Shown: positions 1 to 4,201 of the stretch, in pieces
Numbering within the stretch: the first letter of the stretch is position 1
How the letters are laid out: every line of letters begins with the position of its first letter
Assembly (NCBI GenBank): GCA_024280875.1
Contig: JAJRPH010000473.1
Location: 1-5,970 of the forward strand
DNA from: Deltaproteobacteria bacterium
Lineage (GTDB): Bacteria > Desulfobacterota > Desulfobacteria > Desulfobacterales > Desulfosalsimonadaceae
Direction: 5' to 3'
Length of the DNA: 5,970 nt
The notes under the pieces: model-generated
Seen by the model: only the letters and a program-made list of their open reading frames with translations
Database searches by the model: none
Told to the model about the DNA's origin: nothing
Made by a program: the position numbers and the translations under genes

Positions 1-8
1 CAGATTCC

Positions 9-133
9 GATGGCAAAGAAAAAAGCTCCAAATTTAAGGCGCGCAAATCCTGAGTGATGATTTGTACTTAGCGTACCATGAAGAAACGAAGGATGAAGCG
101 CAACACAGAATTTGGACTTTTTACGAAGCCATC
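9..133. repeat. 125-bp imperfect palindromic intergenic repeat (long-hairpin element)
   Basis: The outer arms, 9-34 and 109-133, are inverted copies agreeing at 21 of 25 aligned bases with one gap. They share the blocks GATGGC, AAAAAG and TCCAAATT. The symmetry continues inward through GCGC, ATCCT and GTAC blocks and centres near position 70, so the whole element could fold into one long interrupted hairpin. It begins 28 nt after the dctM stop and contains no credible ORF. I recall similar repeats, ending in GATGGCTTCGTAAAAAGTCC or close variants, scattered between genes in Desulfobacteraceae. It may end or stabilise the operon transcript, or be a MITE- or REP-like element. Those roles are inference. 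Confidence 0.65.
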
Positions 134-160
134 ATCTTTTGGACTTAAAACACCCTTGGC

Positions 161-1438
161 CTATTGAATACCGAACCTGGTGATCAAATAAAGGCTCAGC
201 TCCGGAATATAGGTAATCAGCATCAATGCGACCAATAGAATAATGATAAACGGAATGGCCGAACGGTAAAGAGCAAGCACGGGTTTGTTAAATCTGAAAG
301 CGGCAATAAACAAATTCATACCCACCGGCGGTGTTGAATAGCCGATTTCCATATTGGTTAAAAAGATAATCCCCAGATGTGCCGGATGAATCCCGTAACT
401 GAGAGCTATCGGCATTATCAATGGAACCACAACCAGCAGTGCGGAATATATATCCATAATGCAACCGACCATCAATAAAAAGATATTAAGTCCGATCAAA
501 AACATCCATTTTGATTTAAATACTTCCTGCATAGAATCGAGAATAATCATCGGCACCTGGGCATCAATCATATAATTTGTCAAGGCCAGGGCTGCGCCCA
601 TTATAATAAGAATCCCGCCAACAAGGACCATGCTCTGGTTCATGATAACCGTTAAATGACGAATTTTAATTTCTCTGTGAATTAACACTTCAACGATCAA
701 GGAATAAACAACGATTAAAGTGGCCATTTCACCCAGAGTCACATATCCGCCATAAATACCGACAGCGACAATGATCGGGATGATCAGCTCCCACTTTGCC
801 TCCGAAGTTGCCTGAATAATACGCTGCAACGATATTTTCTCTCTGACCACCTTTGCCCGGTATCCGATAAATGTGCTGTACGCCCCCAGCAGCAGAATCA
901 ACAGCATGCCTGGGATAAATCCGGCAACAAACAACTGATTAATACTCGTTTCACCGATCACGCCGAAAATAATAATCGGGAGACTGGGTGGAAACAGGAG
1001 CCCCAGACTGCCGGATGACGTCATCAACCCCAGAGAAAATCGTTCCGGATATCTTTCCTTAATCAGAGCCGGATACAAAAGACCGCCCAGGGCGATAATC
1101 GTCACTCCCGAAGCTCCGGTAAATGCTGTAAAAAAAGCGCACGCGACCAGTGCCACAATGGCAAATCCCCCCGGCAGCCACCCCAATATCGCCCGGGAAA
1201 AATTAACAATTCTAATAGAGGCCCGGCTTTCCGCTAAGATAAACCCGGCAAATGTAAACAGCGGAATGGTGTATAAAACAGGATTGTTGGCAAACTTATT
1301 ATATGTATCCACCACCAGGGCGGCAAACGGGATGTCCGTAAAATAAAACCCCACCATGGCAAAAGCGGATATCACAACAAAGACGGGCGCCCCAAAAAAG
1401 GCCATGAGGGTAATAATTATGATCAGTGCAGCAATCAA
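161..1438 (-). CDS. dctM: TRAP transporter large permease subunit DctM
   Basis: This is the large integral-membrane subunit of a TRAP transporter, the ion-coupled channel that moves substrate handed over by the periplasmic binding protein across the inner membrane. The 425 residues are the normal family length and are very hydrophobic, with about 11-13 membrane segments. Family signatures visible are FTGASGVTIIALG (106-118), the first re-entrant hairpin SLGLLFPPSLPIIIFG (144-159) followed by ETSI, the GCIMDIYSALLVVVPLIMPI block (325-344), and the second hairpin NMEIGYSTPPVGMNLF (362-377). The start is TTG at 1438-1436, overlapping the dctQ stop as TTGA. The next in-frame ATG (residue 12) has no ribosome-binding site and would cut into the first membrane helix, whereas the TTG is preceded by an AGGGAGAG sequence. 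It is the last gene of the operon. The substrate is not predictable from this subunit. Confidence 0.96.
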   Translation of the reverse strand: MIAALIIIITLMAFFGAPVFVVISAFAMVGFYFTDIPFAALVVDTYNKFANNPVLYTIPLFTFAGFILAESRASIRIVNFSRAILGWLPGGFAIVALVACAFFTAFTGASGVTIIALGGLLYPALIKERYPERFSLGLMTSSGSLGLLFPPSLPIIIFGVIGETSINQLFVAGFIPGMLLILLLGAYSTFIGYRAKVVREKISLQRIIQATSEAKWELIIPIIVAVGIYGGYVTLGEMATLIVVYSLIVEVLIHREIKIRHLTVIMNQSMVLVGGILIIMGAALALTNYMIDAQVPMIILDSMQEVFKSKWMFLIGLNIFLLMVGCIMDIYSALLVVVPLIMPIALSYGIHPAHLGIIFLTNMEIGYSTPPVGMNLFIAAFRFNKPVLALYRSAIPFIIILLVALMLITYIPELSLYLITRFGIQ

Positions 1439-1998
1439 TTGGCTCTCTCCCTGAAAATATCTTGTAATCCGGTGATACAGTTATGGGCAAAACGAATGGA
1501 GATGATCAGGTAACCCAGAGGCATGACGATTTCCATAATCCATACCGGCAGATCCAGAAACTGGGAATGCACCTGGGACTGGTATTCGATAAATACAAAC
1601 TGACAGGCTGCAATCATCAAAATCACGCAAACAATACAGGAAAAAAGGTTAACGATAACGTCAAAATATTTTTTAACGTTATCCTTTACCAGGTTGGAGA
1701 GCACGTCAATTTTAACATGCGACTGGTTTCGCGTGGCAATTCCGGCGCCGAAAAATGCGACCCACAGGACCAGGTGCCTGATTAAATCATCTGCCCCCTG
1801 GATACCGGACTGGAAAAAATTTCTCATAAAAACCTGCAACAACACCGTGATAACCATCATGCCCAAAAACAACGCGATGAGATAATCTTCAATCCCTGTG
1901 GTAATCTGATTAAATTTCCCGCTTTTTCGCCAGACTTCGGAACAAAGCGGACATTGATACAGATCATCAAAATCATTACCGCATTTAAGACATTGCAT
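1435..1998 (-). CDS. dctQ: TRAP transporter small permease subunit DctQ with N-terminal zinc-ribbon-like extension
   Basis: This is the small four-helix membrane subunit that pairs with DctM. Predicted membrane helices are at about 36-57, 72-90, 113-137 and 151-172. The conserved block GIATRNQSHVKIDVL (86-100) matches the DctQ pattern of G-x-A-x-R followed by a histidine and a short acidic stretch. At 187 residues it is slightly longer than usual because of an N-terminal extension of about 30 residues that contains Cys3, Cys6, Cys16 and Cys19 (CxxC-x9-CxxC), the spacing of a small zinc ribbon. DctQ N-termini are normally cytoplasmic, so this knuckle would face the cytoplasm. The ATG at 1998 is supported by an AAGGTAGG site 7 nt upstream that overlaps the dctP stop codon. 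There is no other Met before the first helix, so the extension is very likely translated. The zinc role is inference. Confidence 0.93.
   Translation of the reverse strand: MQCLKCGNDFDDLYQCPLCSEVWRKSGKFNQITTGIEDYLIALFLGMMVITVLLQVFMRNFFQSGIQGADDLIRHLVLWVAFFGAGIATRNQSHVKIDVLSNLVKDNVKKYFDVIVNLFSCIVCVILMIAACQFVFIEYQSQVHSQFLDLPVWIMEIVMPLGYLIISIRFAHNCITGLQDIFRERAN
1443..1452 (-). promoter_or_regulatory. Ribosome-binding site selecting the TTG start of dctM
   Basis: On the minus strand the sequence reads AGGGAGAGAG, followed a few bases later by the TTG codon at 1438. It lies inside the end of dctQ. No comparable purine-rich site precedes the later in-frame ATG near 1406, so this site supports the non-ATG start and translational coupling to dctQ. 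Confidence 0.6.
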
Positions 1999-2005
1999 GA
2001 TAAAA

Positions 2006-2013
2006 CCTACCTT
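2006..2013 (-). promoter_or_regulatory. Ribosome-binding site of dctQ overlapping the dctP stop codon
   Basis: The minus strand reads AAGGTAGG, with the dctP TAG stop embedded in it, 7 nt before the dctQ ATG. This fixes the dctQ start upstream of the cysteine-rich extension. It also suggests that dctP termination and dctQ initiation are coupled. Confidence 0.6.
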
Positions 2014-3062
2014 AATTTCTGGATATGACTGTCAGGATGAAGTTTTCGATAATCTCCCAATAATGAAAGCGTACGATCCAACAATTCTTTTGAATATAAC
2101 TTTCCGGTGAGATTTTCCCGCGCTTTTTTAGATATTGAAAGTATAAAATCAAGCTCCTCCGTACCACCGTCCTCATCAAACGCCGCAATCTTGATGCCGG
2201 ATCTTTTTAACACCGAGATTGATTTTTTATCCTGCACCCGCGAATGCTCGTTGAGGCTAGCAAAATACGGCTGGCAAAGATCTATAATCTTCTTTTGGTT
2301 TTCCGGAGCCACTTTATTCCACACCCGCTTGCTCACGATGGTTGCCCCCTGTATATTGCTTACCGGATATTCACTCATATAATCAAACCGATCATACCAA
2401 TGAAATGCGACCGCGCCATAGGGGGTTATGCTGGCAGTATTAATGAGTTTGGTTGATAAGGATGTCATGACATCCGTAATTGATAACGGAATCGGCGTAA
2501 TCCCAAGCGCATCAAACATGGCCTGACTCATTGGATCACCTTCCCACTGCCACCATTTCTGCTTCTGGGCAACCTCCACAGAATTTATGGGGACTTTTGA
2601 AAAAGTGTAGACAAAGCCGATTTCATTCCATCCAAGAACAATATAGCCTTTTTCGTCAAACCGCCGGGTCATGTATTCTTTTAAATGGTTTCTGACATAA
2701 TCTGTTTCATCATAATTCTGGAAAACAAAAGGGAGTTCCGTGACCCTTACTTCCGGCACGATCAGCCCCAGGCCATGCCCTGTAAATGAGCCTCCATGAA
2801 GCTGCCCCAGCCTGATTTTCCGCAACACATCTTCTTCATCCCCCTGGACTCCACCATAATAAAGCTTTATACCGACTTCATTATTGGTCACCTGTCTGAT
2901 TTTAGCGTTCATTTCATTGAACGCCTTTGTCATGACAGAGCCTCTGGGCGCAATGGTCGCCAGTTTAATGAGCACTTTAGGTTTTTTGTCAGCAAATGCG
3001 ATGCTTGATGTTAATATGATCGCAATAAAAAGTATCCAGAACTTTAAGCATTTATTTTTCAT
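2007..3062 (-). CDS. dctP: TRAP transporter periplasmic solute-binding protein, DctP family (TatT-associated type)
   Basis: This is the extracytoplasmic binding protein that captures the substrate and presents it to the DctQM permease. The 351-residue protein starts with a classical signal peptide: Lys residues, a hydrophobic core at about 8-20, and AFA before Asp25 as a likely cleavage site. The mature N-terminus, with LATIAPRGS (34-42), is typical of the family, as is the central stretch ALGITPIPLSITDVMTSLST (185-204) leading into the hinge region. In ordinary DctP proteins a K-x-R segment before the ALG motif supplies the arginine that binds the substrate carboxylate. Here my hand alignment puts Gln172, inside a WWQW run (170-173), at that place, so the ligand may not be a simple carboxylate. 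An AGGAAAGGT site ends 8 nt before the ATG and overlaps the stop of the upstream lipoprotein gene. The pairing with a TatT-like lipoprotein resembles the Treponema pallidum Tp0956/Tp0957 pair. Confidence 0.94.
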   Translation of the reverse strand: MKNKCLKFWILFIAIILTSSIAFADKKPKVLIKLATIAPRGSVMTKAFNEMNAKIRQVTNNEVGIKLYYGGVQGDEEDVLRKIRLGQLHGGSFTGHGLGLIVPEVRVTELPFVFQNYDETDYVRNHLKEYMTRRFDEKGYIVLGWNEIGFVYTFSKVPINSVEVAQKQKWWQWEGDPMSQAMFDALGITPIPLSITDVMTSLSTKLINTASITPYGAVAFHWYDRFDYMSEYPVSNIQGATIVSKRVWNKVAPENQKKIIDLCQPYFASLNEHSRVQDKKSISVLKRSGIKIAAFDEDGGTEELDFILSISKKARENLTGKLYSKELLDRTLSLLGDYRKLHPDSHIQKLR

Positions 3063-3077
3063 ATGACGTCACCTTTC

Positions 3078-3959
3078 CTAAAATATATTATCCACATCCT
3101 GAAGAAGTCTTTTCGCCTTTATCTTTGCTGACGCATTGATAAATCCCATTTTTGGAAACAAATCTTCCGGGGCATCAATAATTTCGTGTAAAGTCTTCAC
3201 AAACAATTCTCTGTCCTGTATCTGGTAAGTATAATACCGTGCATACGTTAACTTAAAAACAAGCATTTTACCTTTTGACAATTCAAACGCCCGTTCAAAT
3301 TCCGCTTTTGCCAATTTGGGCTTGCCCCCATGCATAACAGGCCGGTTTGCATACAAAGCTCCGAGGACCGTGTGGGCGATCCCATACTTGTAGGTCTCGT
3401 CAAGTTCTATGCATCGTTTCAGCATGGCCTTTATCTTCGGCAGGGCCAGAAAAATCTCCGGGTCATCCACATTCAATCCTGCCCAACTCAACCAGGCGGT
3501 TGAGGTCCAGAATAAGGCAGGAACGTCCTCCTTATCGAACACATCGAGACTGGCTTTAAACTCATCGATCCTGCCGTCAAAGGCTTTGGCAAACTTCTTT
3601 TTTTCCTTCAATGCCCGCGAAGCATACTGAAACGCCCGTTTATACAAACGCATTGCCCGTTCATTGTTTTTGCCTTCCACAAACACAAAACTGTACCCAT
3701 TATATCCTTCAGCGGCTCGAACCAGTAATTTTGTATTGTCAGGAGAGGCTTCGATGAACCCATCCAGCTGAAGCAAAGCGGCCGGCATGGCATCCTTGAC
3801 CATCTGCACATCCGTATGTTTGTTAACGGCAGCATTCATTTTGTCCATTAACGGCCCCATGGAATCAACCATTAACCTTGTTCTGGTACTGGCACAGCCG
3901 GAGGTAAATACAAAAAAGGCAAGAAAGGCAACACATAGAAAAAACTTGAAGAATTTCAT
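3078..3959 (-). CDS. tatT: TRAP transporter T component, TatT family lipoprotein with TPR-like helices
   Basis: This 293-residue lipoprotein is the fourth, accessory component of a subset of TRAP systems. Its prototype is Tp0956 (TatT) of Treponema pallidum, a TPR-fold trimer with a central pore that partners the binding protein. The N-terminus has a Lys-bearing hydrophobic signal and a lipobox TSGC with Cys22 as the lipidation site. Ala at +2 is compatible with outer-membrane sorting. The body is all-helical, with recognisable family segments: LLVRAAEGYNGYSFVFVE (78-95), NERAMRLYKRAFQYASRAL (99-117), FWTSTAWLSWAGLN (150-163), a helix pair around AHTVLGALYANRP (195-207) and KAEFERAFELSKGK (218-231). 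The ATG at 3959 follows a strong GAAAGGAG site 7 nt upstream. It is the first gene of the operon and is 15 nt from dctP. Family assignment rests on recalled sequence patterns and the neighbouring DctPQM genes. Confidence 0.92.
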   Translation of the reverse strand: MKFFKFFLCVAFLAFFVFTSGCASTRTRLMVDSMGPLMDKMNAAVNKHTDVQMVKDAMPAALLQLDGFIEASPDNTKLLVRAAEGYNGYSFVFVEGKNNERAMRLYKRAFQYASRALKEKKKFAKAFDGRIDEFKASLDVFDKEDVPALFWTSTAWLSWAGLNVDDPEIFLALPKIKAMLKRCIELDETYKYGIAHTVLGALYANRPVMHGGKPKLAKAEFERAFELSKGKMLVFKLTYARYYTYQIQDRELFVKTLHEIIDAPEDLFPKMGFINASAKIKAKRLLQDVDNIF

Positions 3960-3966
3960 TTCACAA

Positions 3967-3974
3967 CTCCTTTC
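3967..3974 (-). promoter_or_regulatory. Strong ribosome-binding site of the operon's first gene
   Basis: The minus strand reads GAAAGGAG, 7 nt before the ATG at 3959. This near-ideal Shine-Dalgarno sequence supports the chosen start of the lipoprotein gene. Confidence 0.7.
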
Positions 3975-3999
3975 AAAGGGGAATGGATCAGAAATTGAA

Positions 4000-4025
4000 G
4001 GTTATAAAACAAACGTTATATAACC
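4000..4025 (-). promoter_or_regulatory. Inverted repeat in the operon leader (candidate operator or 5' UTR hairpin)
   Basis: Two perfect 7-base arms, GGTTATA and TATAACC, are separated by 12 bases. The right arm is itself part of a 10-base palindrome, GTTATATAAC (4015-4024). If the -35/-10 pair at 4031-4059 is used, transcription would start at about the outer edge of this repeat. That position suits a repressor operator or a leader hairpin. The repeat is AT-rich, so chance symmetry is possible. TATAAC at 4020-4015 could also be read as a -10 box, though without a good -35 element. Confidence 0.4.
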
Positions 4026-4030
4026 TTTCT

Positions 4031-4059
4031 TTTTTAGAAAATTCAGGCCCGGCTGTCAA
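4031..4059 (-). promoter_or_regulatory. Candidate sigma-70 type promoter of the TRAP operon
   Basis: On the minus strand a perfect -35 hexamer, TTGACA (4059-4054), is followed 17 bases later by TAAAAA (4036-4031), which matches four of six positions of the -10 consensus. It lies about 70 nt upstream of the first operon gene, in the only intergenic gap large enough for a promoter. The -10 box is weak, so the exact start is uncertain. Confidence 0.45.
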
Positions 4060-4094
4060 CAACTATAAATAATAACATATAATCGCATTTTCTC

Positions 4095-4115
4095 AAAAAG
4101 TTCGGGCGACCCAAA
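4095..4115 (-). terminator. Weak candidate intrinsic terminator after the modular protein gene
   Basis: On the minus strand TTTGGG-TCG-CCCGAA can form a 6-bp stem (one G-U pair) with a 3-base loop, followed by C and five T residues. It lies about 90 nt past the stop of the upstream gene and before the operon promoter candidate, the expected place. The stem is short, so strength is doubtful. Confidence 0.35.
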
Positions 4116-4201
4116 TATTGTGATACTTCCTCAGGATTCACAGGCTTATTGAGAAATTACTCATAATTCCATTGTTGACGTTTTAAGGCAGGCTTGTCAC
4201 G

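Noticed and set aside
109..150. Repeated TTTGGACTT (112-119 and 138-146) as transposon target duplication
   Set aside because: Both copies lie on the same side of the palindromic element, so they do not flank it as a target-site duplication would.
1483..1785. Plus-strand ORF of 100 codons opposite dctQ
   Set aside because: It is antisense to a gene with clear family motifs. Its translation has no recognisable domain and no good ribosome-binding site was noticed.
3064..3071. TGACGTCA palindrome between the lipoprotein gene and dctP
   Set aside because: The 8-base palindrome lies in the ribosome-binding-site spacer of a 15-nt gap inside the operon. It is too short to call an operator and is probably chance.
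3960..4201. Small gene, tRNA, riboswitch or CRISPR in the intergenic gap
   Set aside because: No ORF with a ribosome-binding site, no cloverleaf, no repeat-spacer pattern and no recognisable riboswitch core was found. Only the weak hairpin, promoter candidate and inverted repeat are supportable.
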